Positions 33,367 through 44,052 of a DNA stretch of 64,000 bases are shown here, piece after piece. Numbering within the stretch: the stretch's first letter is position 1; every line of letters starts with the position of its first letter. Made by a program: the position numbers and the translations under genes. This stretch comes from Pardosa pseudoannulata (taxonomy: Eukaryota > Arthropoda > Arachnida > Araneae > Lycosidae). Under the pieces are notes generated by a model. It saw only the letters and a program-made list of their open reading frames with translations, searched no databases and was not told the origin of the DNA. Location of the stretch: contig CM063507.1 in NCBI GenBank assembly GCA_032207245.1, positions 90,764,560 to 90,828,559 of the forward strand, written 5' to 3'.

Positions 33367-34384
33367 TGTCATGAACCATCACTTCATCTTATACGTCATA
33401 ATGTATCAGTTAATACTTATTTCCGTATCATGTCCCATCAGTCACATTCATTGAGAAAATTATTTTTAGATAATCTTCTGGAACTTCTTTTTTTTTAATC
33501 GCCCACACTCCATTCCTTCATTTGGTTTTAGAATTAGGAGAAACCTTAAAGATACCCAGCTTGCCAATATTGATATTTCACCTCGCTTCTTATTTCAAAC
33601 ACCACCTTGGGTGAACTATAATATTTACTATCTTCAGCCTTTTAAGAGTTTTACAAAAGAAAACACGGACTCGCATATTTACCAGCAAATATGCAGTTCA
33701 TTTAACGCTCAATATCCTAACTATGAGGGCATCTATACGGACGGCTCAAAATCTTAGGATTTTGCTGAGTTTGCCTATTGTAGCGACTCTGCGCTGCTAG
33801 AAGTTCATCTTTGTTCAATATTTACGGCTGAAGCAATTGCTATATACAAAGCTCTAAGGTACATTTCTTCAAGGAATAAATAGATTCTCAATAATTACTC
33901 GGACTCAATGAGCGTCTTTTAATGTCTCAAAACTGACTGCAATAATCAGTTATATTTCTCTGATTACCCAATTGCACAAAAACCTTTCGCGGCGTTTTCA
34001 TGTACACTTTTGCTGGGAACACGTCGGTATTTGCGGTAATGAAAACTGATGCTTGGCGAGACAGGCCAACATCATATTCTGGTCTCTGCCTTATAATGAT
34101 ATAAAGAAAGCAATTTCTGGTATCACATATTACCGCTGGAATGCAGAGCGGAAAACAGAAACTGAAAATAAACTTCATTCCATCAGATCATCCATCTCCT
34201 TTTGGTCACCTCTCAGAAATCGGCAAATGGACGTTATTTTAACACGTCTTCGTATTGACCATAGCCGACTCACTCATAAACATTTGCTATGTGCTGAGCC
34301 TACTCCGCAATGCTCAACTTGTCATTCCCAACTCACTAGTCATCATATTTTAACCTCTTGTACTGCTTTAAAACTTTTTATATA
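33367..34384 (+). pseudogene. ORF2 C-terminal pseudogene (RNase H and CCHC)
   Basis: Recognisable pieces in changing frames: YFRIMSHQSHSLRKL, IYTDGSKS near 33740 followed by a stop, CSIFTAEAIAIYKAL, a decayed SDSMSV segment, and from 34053 a frame reading LPYNDIKKAISGITYYRW through ILTRLRIDHSRLTHKHL to CSTCHSQLTSHHILTSC. The RNase H Asp and Glu positions can be located but stops and shifts separate them. There is no chance of function. Confidence 0.8.
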
Positions 34385-34531
34385 TATATTTTAAAACTTT
34401 TCATCCTAGTTTGAAAGAACTGTTGGGCGAAACCCCTCATCCCAAATTATTTGAATTTCTCTTTCGCATTAATGTTTTAAACCTCATTAAAAATTTTTTA
34501 ATGTTTTAACCTTGTCTCTACCTTGTTTTTG

Positions 34532-34532
<1 letters not shown>

Positions 34533-34577
<45 letters not shown>
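34533..34577. repeat. (AT)n microsatellite
   Basis: About 22 AT/TA units within the 3'UTR of the truncated group A element. Confidence 0.95.
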
Positions 34578-34585
<8 letters not shown>

Positions 34586-34656
34586 TTATTAATTTTTAGT
34601 ATTATTTCTCATACTTTAAAATTATACAACCTTGTTTTAAAGAGTGCTCTTTTGTT

Positions 34657-34690
34657 TGGCGCAGCATATCCAAATTTGGATCTTGCGCCA
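34657..34690 (+). promoter_or_regulatory. 3'-terminal RNA stem-loop with long inner stem
   Basis: TGGCGC (34657-34662)/GCGCCA (34685-34690) plus an inner ATCC/GGAT stem, where group B/C copies have GTCC/GGAC or TCC/GGA. Confidence 0.75.
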
Positions 34691-34740
34691 ATAAACCCAA
34701 ACCAACCAAATACCCAACCAAAATAGCAATATCTCTCGAG

Positions 34741-34983
34741 CCCACAAAGTCGGAAATCCGAATAATCCTTCTGCCAAAGAAGAAAAAACTCAGTTTATAG
34801 ATAAACGGACAAAAACACCACTATCCAAATCAGATTTCTTAAAAAATACCTCCTCAGGTGACTCCTAATTCCCAGAAGTCTGAAAATCCAGTGAAACATT
34901 TTGTCTCCTCCAGTGATGAGGGCATGCTAACTGATAACTCGACGGACTCGGAGGCGGTTGTGTCTCACACCGCCCCACGTTAG
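34741..34983 (+). pseudogene. ORF1 C-terminal fragment
   Basis: Decayed basic/acidic C-terminus: KSDFLKNTSSGD, then in another frame VKHFVSSSDEGMLTDN and a Ser/Asp-rich end, finishing at TAG 34981-34983. It matches the KDFLKNRP...SEEDMLTDNSDSEG end of other ORF1 proteins. At least two frame changes are present. Confidence 0.65.
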
Positions 34984-35009
34984 TCCACTCTCTTTCTTTT
35001 CTTCTCATT

Positions 35010-37264
35010 GTGTCTTTACTCTCTTGGAACTGCAATGGTTTTAAACACCACATCTCCGATATCCGTGATCTTATTAACAAGCACCATCCTGCCTGCATTG
35101 CTTTACAGGAAACTTTCCTGCATGACGCAACTTCGGCCAACATTCGCTATTACAGCACCTTCAGGAAGGATTATATGGACGGGGAAAGAGCCTGTGGCGG
35201 AAGGGCTCTACTTACCTCGCACGATTACCCCACAACTCCTATTGTACTTCAAACAGATTTGCAGGCTGTTGCCGTACGAATTCATATTAATTATCTTATT
35301 ACCATATGTAGTATATACTTATCTCCAAACTCCAGAATCAACCCTAATAGTCTCAATTAATTTCCCAGCTCCCTACTCCTTATATTATTCTTGGGGATTT
35401 CAATGGCCATAGCACTCTGTGGGGTAGTCCAACAACTAATAACCGTGGTACTATAATTGAGAAATTCACCTCTGACCATAATCTATGCATTCTAAATACA
35501 GAGGAAGTTACCTATTTCCACCAACTCTCTAATACTTTTCATAGCCTAGATTTAGCCATATGCTCACCAAATATCTACTTGCACTGGAAATTTACTGTAG
35601 AAAATTATCTTTACAATAGCGACCATTTTCCACTCATTCTGTCTCAAAATATTCATAGCACTCCCAACGAGAGTATTCCCCGGTACATTCTTAATTCAGC
35701 TGATTGGACGGCTTTTTCTATACTAGCTGACATAAAGAAAGACATGGTCAAACAAAACTGTATTGACGATGCTGTTAAACTGATCACGAATGTCATTATT
35801 TCTGCTGCTAATATTTGTATTCCTAAATCTTCTGGGCGTCCACGCAGATAAACTAAACCATGGTGGAACCAATCTTGTAAAAACGCTTATAAAGAAACGC
35901 GGAAAGCTTTTAACCTCTTCAGGCGGTTCCCTACCACTGAAAATCTGACAAAGTATAAGAACTTCAAGGCTATTTTCCGGTGTACTCTTAGTCGGCGTGC
36001 TGTTGTGCTGTTTATGACTATGTACGACAATCTGTTCTACGTAGTCTTGACACCGTGCACTACTCCGCCCTTCGACTGTGTTCCGGAGCTTTTCGAACGT
36101 CTCCCGTTAAAAGTTTGTTGTGAGGCACCTCTTGAATTAAAGCCAAAAATTTTGTCCTTACATTACTTTTTAAGACTCTCATCTCATAAAAGGCATCCTT
36201 TCCATAATCATATTTTAAACCTATATCTCACTCGAATTTATAATATTTGTTCTTCTCTCATCTCGCCTTTCCAATGCAGAATGAAACATATTTTTACTGA
36301 ACTCAATTTTACTTATACAAATATTTTAACTACAGATTTTTATAGCCCAACTTGGACTACTTTAAATTTCAAATTTTTAAATCTTTTTATTAATTTTGAC
36401 AAAGCTTCTGGAGCAGATATTATTTTTAAACAAATATTTTACACTCATAGACAAAGCTTTAACAGTTACTTACCTATTTATACTGATGGCTCCAAATTAG
36501 ACAATTTTGTTGGATTTGCTTATGTTACTGATGAGCAGACTTGTAGTTTCCGTTTACATCCAGCCGTATCTATTTTCTCTGCCGAGATTTTAGTTATTTT
36601 AAAAGCCTTGGATAGTTTGGATGGACGTTGTAAAAACTACATTATTTATACTGATTCCTTGAGCACTTTACACTCATTGTCTTCACCTAATCCTCACAGT
36701 AATCCTCTTGTCTTTAAAGTGTTAAATATTTTACATAATCTTACCTCTCTTGGGTTTTCCATCTATTTTTGTTGGGTACCGTCACATGTTGGAATTGAGG
36801 GTAATGAAAAATCAGATAAAGCTGCTAAGTCTGCAAGTAACTATTTACACTTTGACTTGCCATATTTTGATGCTAAACACTATGTGGTGAAACTTGTTTA
36901 TACACAATGGCAAGAAGAATGGGAACAGACTGAGAACAACAAACTTCGGTCAATAAAATCAAATATTTGCCCTTGGCCGGTTAGTCCTTCTAGAAAGCAC
37001 GATGTAATTCTAACCCGTCTTCGCATCGGGCATATCCGCTTCATTCATCGCCATTTAATTTTGGGGGAAAATGCACCCATTTGTCGTCATTGTACGATTA
37101 CTATGACCGTGAAGCATATACTTGTCGAGTGTCCTTTGTACGCCAATCAGCGTTTTTACTATTTTTCTTCTAATAATCTGCCTTTATGTGATATTTTAAA
37201 TTCTGTTCCCAATAAAAACATTTTTATATTCTTAAAAGAAATTGGTTTTTATCCTCACATTTAA
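35010..37264 (+). pseudogene. ORF2 with start loss and internal RT deletion
   Basis: The expected ATG reads GTG at 35010 (GTG-SLLSWNCNGFKHH). Endonuclease sequence follows (QETFLHD, then GDFNGHSTLWG in a shifted frame after 35360, NSDHFPLIL), with a nonsense codon at about 35850 before TKPWWN. Near 35995-36010 the sequence jumps from the FRCTLSR linker to CCAVYDYVRQSV-type post-RT sequence, so the whole RT catalytic region (about 1.2 kb) is gone. From 36100 to 37264 the frame is open: YTDGSKLDN, SAEILVILKAL, YTDSLST, WVPSHVGIEGNEKSDKAAK, CRHCTITMTVKHILVEC. A dead, internally deleted copy. Confidence 0.85.
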
Positions 37265-37445
37265 TTGTAATTTTTTCCTTTTTATTGACCTCTACATTTT
37301 TAATCTTCTCTTTTGTATTCTTGTTTACAACTGTTTTAATTGCTGCTATTGTGTAATTTTATTTATGCGTATTAAGGTTATTTATCCTGTTTTACTATTT
37401 TACTTTTTGTAATCTTTGCATCATGAAGATTGCGTACCTCGTGTT

Positions 37446-37478
37446 TGGCACATAATGTTCTTTCAGGATCCAGTGCAA
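37446..37478 (+). promoter_or_regulatory. 3'-terminal RNA stem-loop (GGCAC type, one mismatch)
   Basis: TGGCAC (37446-37451) against GTGCAA (37473-37478): one C-to-A change breaks a G-C pair in this dead copy. Confidence 0.6.
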
Positions 37479-37504
37479 TAAAGCCCAATAAAACCAACCA
37501 AACC

Positions 37505-37695
37505 ATCCACTACGTCAGAAGTTACCACCTCATGCAATTAAATTAAAAACCAAAATGAAACGTACGGATTTTTAAAAAAATAATGAATCTGAAGTTGTTT
37601 TTGATGAGCCCATAAAAATGTATGTCTCCCCTGAAGACATGTCTGCTGAGTCATCTTCTGGATCTGAGACGGAGTCTCGTCACTCCGTCGCTTAG
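37505..37695 (+). pseudogene. ORF1 C-terminal fragment of group C copy
   Basis: Matches the ORF1 end of the 22278-27590 copy (PIKMYVSPED, MSAESSSGSE), with a frame break at an A-run near 37572. The stop TAG is at 37693-37695. Confidence 0.75.
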
Positions 37696-37729
37696 GTTCT
37701 AGTTCTTTTCTCTTCACTCTTCACTCACA

Positions 37730-38939
37730 ATGGCTCTCTTTTCTTGGAATTGCCACGGTTTAAAACCCACGTGTTTGATATTAGGGAACTAGTCTACAAA
37801 TCTAATTACATCCTGCTATTTTTGCACTCCAGGAAACTCTTCTGGACGAGTGCAAAATCTCAAAGGTTCGGCGTTTTAGTTGATACAGAAAAGATCACGT
37901 GAATGGCGGTAGGTCATCCGGTGGTGTAGCCCTTTTTGTCTCCCACGACTACCAGTCCTCTCAGATTACCCTCCAAACCGACCTTCAAGCTACTGCTGTT
38001 CGTATTCACACACATTCTCTGATAAGTTTGTATATTTACCACCCAAAGAAAATATATCGCAGACCTCACTCAATAACTTAATTAATCAGCTACCTAAACC
38101 CTATATAATACTTGGCGATTTCAATGGCCATAGCACCTTGTGGGGTAGTACCAGCTCGAACCAACGCGGAATTCAGTTGGAGCAATTAATTTCAGATCAT
38201 AGTTTTTGTATATTTAATACCAAACAACCAACTCATTTTCATTTTCCAAGTAAAACCTTTCACACACTCGATCTTGCTTTCTATTCACCTTCAATCTTCC
38301 CTTATTTCAATTTTTATGTCGATAATGATTTATACAGTAGTGATTACTTTCCGATAATCTTAAAGCCTACCGTTTCTACAGCTAAAACTTACAAAACACC
38401 CTATTATATGATGCACTCTGCCGACTGGAATAAATTTCGAAAAATAGCTATCATCAGAAAGGATATGATTGAAAACAACAGCGTTGACGAAGCTGATAAC
38501 CTAATTACTGTAGCCATCAATTGCTGCTGCCGATGCCGCCATTCCAAAATCTTCAGGCTGTTTCCGACGGCAAACTAAGCCGTGGTGGAACGACGAGTGT
38601 CGGAATGCTCAGAAAGAGCAAAGAAGAGCTTGGTGTAGGATCAGGCGGTACCCTACTACCGAAAATCTTCTGAGTTACAAAAAATTGCAAAGCTTGTTTT
38701 AGACGAATAATGAGACGTAGCCAGGCGGAATCGTGTAGAAGCTATGTTGGTAGCATATCTGCTTCTACCTCAAGCAAGTGTATGTGGGATAAAATTAAAC
38801 AGTGTTCAGGCGCTTATTCTAACCCTCAGATACAAGTTATTTAGCAAAATAACTAAACAATATCATCAGTAAAGAGGATAGCGAATGTCATTGCCCATAT
38901 ATCATGCAGCAGTAACTACTCACCTTCTTTCCTCTGTCA
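37730..38939 (+). pseudogene. ORF2 endonuclease fragment of group C copy
   Basis: Start ATG at 37730 (MALFSWN), then in several frames SGGVALFVSHDY, GDFNGHSTLWGSTSSNQRG, FHTLDLAF and the YMMHSADWNKFRK linker. The NSDHFPI motif reads SSDYFPI, so the conserved His of the endonuclease is lost (a Tyr stands in its place), on top of at least four frameshifts. It ends in the RRSQ/IANTIA linker where the next element starts. No RT is present. Confidence 0.8.
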
Positions 38940-39498
38940 CCCCTCAGGGGCATTACCTACTTCATGTAAACACGGGTTTCGTAATCCCGAGGTACCCCAG
39001 CGATCTTTTCTCTTTTCTTTTCTACCCTCCTCTTTCCTTCTTCTTTATTCTTATCCTCCCCCCTCGTTGCGGTTTCCTCTTTTGAGGTGAGGGCACCCCT
39101 TGAGTAGCTGTTTCCACTCTGCTGTTTCTTGCTCCTCTTGGCGTTTAAACTGCCCACGTGTTTGCCGTTCGTGGATACCCGTGTCCTCGGAAATGGGGAT
39201 CCTGGTAATTGAGGGGCTTCATCGTAGGGGAATCATCTGAATGGTATTTCCATTTATGCGGGGAATCTTCAACACATTGCTATGGCCTCGGCTTCGAGTA
39301 AAAGGGGGGGGGGTACGTAAGTTCCGGTGCATATCAATCGGCTGGTGGATTAGACCTGGTCATCTGCTACGGTTCAAGCGATCAGTCTTTCGACTGTGAG
39401 CGTATAGACTCGGCTAGCACTGGTGCAGAACCCTGCATCCCCTTGTTGGGCTCCATGGTGGGTGGTGGCGTCGGGTCTGAATCTAAATAACTCTTATC
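38940..39498 (+). promoter_or_regulatory. Group A 5'UTR
   Basis: 559-nt leader with the conserved 5' fold (second hairpin partly decayed: CATTACCT/ATGTAAAC). An upstream ATG at about 39458 opens an 11-codon frame ending in TAA shortly before the ORF1 start; other copies have GTG or ATG at this place. Confidence 0.65.
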
Positions 39499-39987
39499 AT
39501 GGATACTTTCAAAAAACACTCCCCAGTAATTGAGTTGTCAACAAATTGCAAAATACTTACTGCTACTAGGTTCTTTATAATTAAATGCAATGAAGGAAAT
39601 TTCAAAGATGTGTCCCCGTTTCTTATCCACAAAGTCATACAGTCTGCTGTTGGAGATGTAAAGAACGTCAAAAAGTTACAGTCTGGTGATCTTCTCGTGG
39701 AAGTTGCCAACAACGCCCAAGCTATAAATATAACCAAGCTTAAATCCATAGGTACAAGATCTGTTAACATAAACATCCACAAAAGTTTGAACCAATCCAG
39801 TGGCGTAATATCAGAACCCGATTTGCAAAACATCCCCGAATCTGAAATCTTGGAAAACCTAAAACCCTTTAATGTCAGTGCTGTCCGGCGTATTACCATC
39901 CGTAGAGATAATAACATAATCAACACTAAACATTTAATTTTAACTTTCGACTTGCCAAAACTCCCAACTAACATTAAAGCCGGCTAT

Positions 39988-42253
39988 TTTTTTTAAACCA
40001 AGGGAAAAACCCCAAGGTCATTCCACCTTTAGGAGGTGTCAACCACAAAACCTTCGAATATTCAACATCAACCAATGCCCATCCTGGGGGCGTGGCGTCC
40101 CCCAATCACCCTACCAAACATCCTCCAGATTCGATGGGTTCCAAATAAAACTCTTGAACTGATGACCTTGAGGTCACCTTTCCGGATTACCTTAAAAGAT
40201 AATAGTGAATCAGCAGATTTAGGGGCCTAAATACCCCTCCAGTTTAGTGTTACTCCGATTACGTGCACAGTCTCGACGTCATAGATACCTTTCACTGACC
40301 GAATAAACGTAGAGTCTGTATATTTAGTTAATTTGAGAAAATTCGCCGAATTCAACTCGGTATAGTCATTAATAATCTGTACCTAAACAATAATGGCAGT
40401 GTCGTTTCTAATGTTAACAATATCTGGCTTCCTATTTGCATCTCCAATATTTATAATCGGCTCGACAAGAACTTGCTCGTTCCTCACCAAGAGACCACGC
40501 ACAGTATAATTCATTATGGCGTTATGTCTCTCGATACGAAAACCATGAGTTCGGTGACAACGCTGTAAGATGTGGTTCGCCGATTCCACAGCTGAACATC
40601 CAATGGAACAGGCCCAGTCACGAACTCTCCCTCTAGCCAGACGACTCCGGCACGGGACCGTAGCAATTCTCGTCTGGACACAACCAATGTAGTCTCTGCC
40701 GCTCAGAAAACTTGTTCCGTCAGAAATCCAACGGTGAGCAGAAGACCTTGCCTGCAACCTTCAATCCAATACCATCTATATTATTATTTAGTCTTTGTTT
40801 CATAGCCCGATTCACTTTGGACTTAGAAACCACAACAAATCCATCTTGGACGACAAGTCTCTTAGCTCGTACCAGTCTGTCTTGTAGAAATCCTGGAACG
40901 GACCCAGTAGTCCTCTTCAGTAACAAACAAAGATTGTTCAGACGGGAATTACGGAGGACAGGAATTGACCATCTAAAAGACGGAATACCTAAACCTCCAT
41001 CAGCCACGGCAGAGTGGAAAAAAGCCGTCGGCACATCCGCTGGGAGACGAAGCCAAGTCCTTACAGCAGTCCTAACAATAATATCACATTTCTTTAACTG
41101 ACCAATAGAAATGCGACCTAAAGAAAACAGATGGTAAAATGAAGGTAACAAGTAACAATTAAGAGCGAAAATACGCTGCTGAGGCTTCAGCGGAGCTCTC
41201 TTGAGCCTATCTAACTTGGTAGTCAGTAAACTAGAGATCGCCAGCCGCTTAAAACCAGTGGCAAGGAACGGAATGCCAAGATAATCAAATTCATCAACAA
41301 TATCAAGGGCCTTAATAGGAAATCCATCCTTAAATAGGTTAGACTTTGAAATTTTAAATTTCTTTTCCTTCCCAGAGGGAGAAACTGATATTGAAAAGGA
41401 TTTCAAGAAAATAATTTTCAGGCCCATAGCCGAAAGGCGAAGAGAGGTGATGTCCAGAAGGGACTGCATACCTCTAACAGTTGACGAAAATAAAATGCAA
41501 TCCGCAAAGGCACTACCGTTCCAAATGCCACCATCAGAAAAGCGGTATCCTATATGAGAAGGAAGAGCCCGAAGCACTAAATCTATCGCCAAGTTAAAAA
41601 TAAAGAGACTTAAAGGATCACCTTGGCGAACCCCTCGAATTGGTCTGAAGGGATCAGAAACACCATCATCAAAATGCAAAATAGAAGAATTTGTATAAAT
41701 ATATAAAAGGTAATCTTTAAGAGAGGTAGGAAAGCCAAAAAGATTGAATAAATGGGGAAGAAATCTATGATCAAGGCTATCAAAAGCTTTTTGCAAGTCC
41801 AAACTTACTATAACCGCGGGCCTCAAATTGGTTTTGGCGTCACAAAGGATTGCATCAAGTAACGCTGAATTGTGAAGAGTACCATCCAACCAAGTAAAGC
41901 CTTTCTGTCTCGGGTCATGAGAAATAAACTTCCTTAGCCTACTTAACAATATTTTTTAAAGATCCTAACCAAAATAGAGTATACAGATATGGGCCTAAAA
42001 TCTCCAGGGCTCACCGCAACCAACTTCTTGGGGAGCAGAAAAGTATTCGCTTCCAACCAAGAAGAAGGCACCCTACGGCAATATAACAAGATGTTAAATA
42101 TTTTTACAAGGACTTCCCAAGGAAGACCTCGCAAAATCCTCACAGAGATCCGATCTGGACCCGGAGAGGAACTAGCAGAAGGGAAGGCTTCACGGATTTC
42201 ATCAAGTGATCACGGACCCCAAACATCTCTATCGGTGATGGGCTGCTATGATG
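39988..42253 (-). mobile_element. R2-clade (RLE-type) non-LTR element, 5'-truncated
   Basis: On the minus strand it ends in an A7-8 tail at 39988 and is truncated at 42253. It sits in ORF1 of the group A element with no target-site duplication. On the R2 sense strand the junctions read gttaag/element/(A)n tagccggc, closely imitating the canonical R2 site in 28S rDNA (TTAAGG/TAGCC). About 240 bp of 3'UTR separates the ORF end from the tail. Confidence 0.88.
40227..42250 (-). pseudogene. R2-type ORF: RT, CCHC and restriction-like endonuclease
   Basis: RT begins at about 42250 (ILRGLPWEVL, DFRPISVYS) and shifts frame at a T-run near 41950. It then shows VSLDLQKAFDSLDH (motif A) and GVRQGDPLS (motif B), but the F-ADD box reads FADC, losing a catalytic Asp. 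A second shift near 40740 leads to the C-terminal part: CSIGCSAVESANHILQRC knuckle, RTHGFRIERHNAIMNY, and KPDIV of the PD-D endonuclease. The second endonuclease Asp position holds a stop codon (IIV-stop-VQ), after which the frame continues recognisably to WRGI at 40227. RT and endonuclease are therefore both dead. The clade call rests on the knuckle-RLE order and the THG-RHN and WRGI motifs. Confidence 0.88.
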
Positions 42254-43624
42254 CTTAACTGCAAAGTGAGACCTTACATACCTAACCCGTTACGATGTTT
42301 CAAATGCCAACGGTTCAGTCACTCGCAGACATCCTGTCGGGGGTCCTTGACCTACGTACGTTGTGCTGCCCCTGGACACAGCAGTGAAGGATAATCTGAG
42401 CCTTTTAAATGTATTAACTGTAAGGGAGACCATCCCTCTTACTACCGATCGTGCCCAAACTGGAAAATAGAGAAAGAAATTCAAACTACAAAAATAAAAG
42501 AGAATATTTCATATATAGAAGCACGCAAAATAGTAAATTCCAGTACCCCAACACTTGGACTCTCATATTCTTCCGCAACCAAATCCACGAAATCAATAGC
42601 TACTCAAACTGAATTTCCGGCTAAAATAGACAATTTGCACCTAAAGGATTCAGAGCCTTTAAACTCAAATCAACGTAACAGACAACCTGCTAAACTAGTT
42701 GCCCCATCTCCCACGTCTAAATCTCTAAATAATAAATTCTCTGTAATGCCTGAAATCTCAACTGAAACTCGGAACACCAATCGTAAAGAAAAAAAGACTA
42801 TAAAAAAACAGCTCAGAAAATAGACCCCCAGTTCAAAAAGATTCTACTTATAAATGGAAAAGTTCTCGATTCAAACAAAAAAATATACCTCCCCAACCTT
42901 TTATTGACGAATCAATCTTAAACTTAAATCCCTCGGATTCTGATGTCTCTGATGAGTCCATGGAAGAAGAAGAAATCGATTCCTTCAAGCACATTGACGG
43001 GATTGCATCTTCTCATTCTTCCAATCCCTTTTAATTATGGCCTTGCTGCTTTCTTGGAATTGCCACGGTTTTCTGCATAAAATAGACGATCTCCCCATTC
43101 TGATTTATGACCATAATCCAGCTTGCATTACTCTGCAGGAAACATTCTTACAATATCAAATGAAAGTCCCTAAAATCCGGAACCATAATGTTTTAAGGAA
43201 AGATCACTAACTTGGCAATAAGGCCTCTGGCGGTGTAGCCCTGATTATTTCGAATAGTGTTCCTTTTCAGTCCCTTAATATTAAAAATAACCTTCAAGCC
43301 GTTGCGGCCCGTGTCCGGTTAAAATGTCTAACTACTATATGCAGCCTCTATTTACCTCCAAACGAAGCCATAAACATACATCAATTAATTAAATTAATAC
43401 AGGATCTTCCACCTCCATTCATTTTGCTCGGGGACTTTATCGCCCATAGCCCCCTTTGGGGAAGTAATGAGGTGAACAAAAGGGGACAAGCCATCGAGTC
43501 ACTCATACCTGATCTCTCTTTATGTATCCTCAACAATGGCGACAATACTTACTTCCATAAGCCTACCAAAAGTTTTCATGCCATAGACCTCGCAATCTGC
43601 TCCTCCCTCAATTCTTCCTTTATA

Positions 43625-43813
43625 TTCATGAATGATGGCCGATTGGTTAGGGTGCTGGCCTTCGGGACCGGAGTTCGTGGGTTCGAATCCCACATTGGCA
43701 TGGATGTTCGTAGCCGTTCGGAATCGGCTTTAAGCTGTAGGTCCCGGTCTCATTAGCCCTCGTGTTGCAAAAAGTAGACCGTAGCACTCCAAACCAAACC
43801 AAACCAAACCAAA
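43625..43813 (+). mobile_element. tRNA-derived SINE
   Basis: The head is tRNA-like, with A box TGGCCGATTGG (43636-43646) and a perfect B box GGTTCGAATCC (43680-43690), the Pol III internal promoter. A body of about 70 bp follows, then a hairpin GTGTTGC (43762-43768)/GTAGCAC (43781-43787) and an (AAACC)n tail. Flanking tcctttata (43616) and tccttata (43814) may be an imperfect duplication. It is inserted in ORF2 of the group A element in the same sense. The tail and hairpin resemble those of the surrounding non-LTR elements, its probable helpers. Confidence 0.88.
43762..43787 (+). promoter_or_regulatory. SINE 3' stem-loop
   Basis: 7-bp stem with two G-U pairs, 12-nt loop, 3 nt before the AAACC tail; same position as the hairpin of the autonomous elements. 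Confidence 0.6.
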
Positions 43814-44039
43814 TCCTTATACCGTAACTCTCATGATATCTCCTCTCATATCCGTTACATTGAAAACAGGGCAGACTGGTTGAATTTCACTTCACTTGCC
43901 GTTATCGCTCCTGAAATAACTACTGGCACCGTTGACGAAGCAGTTAATAATGTAACATCCATTATTATTAATGCTGCAGATGTCAGTATTCCAAAATCTC
44001 GCCCTACCAAAAGAAAAAATAAAAAACCGTGGTGAAACT

Positions 44040-44052
44040 CCGATTGTCTTCG
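44040..44052. repeat. Target-site duplication, left copy (13 bp)
   Basis: ccgattgtcttcg, repeated at 49829-49841 on the far side of the inserted element. Confidence 0.92.

Larger units (their letters stand above)
33367..34720 (+). mobile_element. 5'-truncated group A non-LTR element
   Basis: Begins abruptly at the minisatellite edge within ORF2 (CHEPSLHLIRHNVSVNTYFRI), continues through decayed RNase H and C-terminal parts, and ends with hairpin 34657-34690 and a CCAA-type tail. It is of the same subfamily as the outer element of 38940-54406. Confidence 0.85.
34721..37500 (+). mobile_element. Group C-like non-LTR element, 5'-truncated, RT deleted
   Basis: Contains the ORF1 C-terminus, an ORF2 endonuclease, a large internal deletion of RT, then a well-preserved RNase H to C-terminus, hairpin 37446-37478 (one arm mutated) and a tail ending near 37500. 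It is followed immediately by ORF1 sequence of another group C copy. Confidence 0.83.
37501..38939 (+). mobile_element. Group C non-LTR element, internal fragment
   Basis: Starts within the ORF1 C-terminus (nearly the same words as 23495-23700) and ends within the ORF2 linker after the endonuclease (DIANVIAHISCSSNYS-like), where the 5' end of the next element begins at 38940. No 3' end is present. Confidence 0.83.
39499..43034 (+). pseudogene. ORF1 of the outer group A element, split by an R2 insertion
   Basis: N-terminal part 39499-39987 (MDTFKKHSPV, RFFIIKCNEGNF, SPFLIHKVIQSAVGDVKNV, RRITIRRDNN) breaks after IKAGY and resumes at 42254 with LNCKVRPYIPNPLRCFKCQRF, so the join is exact to the codon. 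The second knuckle reads YVRC instead of CPRC, and a stop follows HSSEG; further stops appear after 42820. It ends at TAA 43032-43034, two bases before the ORF2 ATG. It was an RNA-binding ORF1 and is dead now. Confidence 0.87.
43037..44052 (+). pseudogene. ORF2 endonuclease part of the outer group A element
   Basis: ATG at 43037 (MALLLSWNCHGF). There is a stop after LRKDH (about 43209), then SGGVALIISN, LPPPFILLGDFIAHSPLWGS and HAIDLAICSS. The usual GDFN reads GDFI, losing the conserved Asn of the endonuclease. The SINE interrupts at about 43625, and the sequence continues as IRYIENRADWLNF and KKPW-NSDCL with a stop in place of Trp. It ends at the duplication 44040-44052 where a complete group C element inserted; the remainder starts at 49842. 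Confidence 0.85.

Noticed and set aside
31618..33374. Six overlapping frames of 360-530 codons that look like a repetitive secreted or silk-like protein
   Set aside because: All derive from the 25-bp minisatellite, which lacks stops in every frame; no start context, signal peptide or splice evidence favours one.
43636..43700. Functional tRNA gene
   Set aside because: A and B boxes are good, but the acceptor stem does not close and the unit continues into a SINE body with tail; called a SINE.
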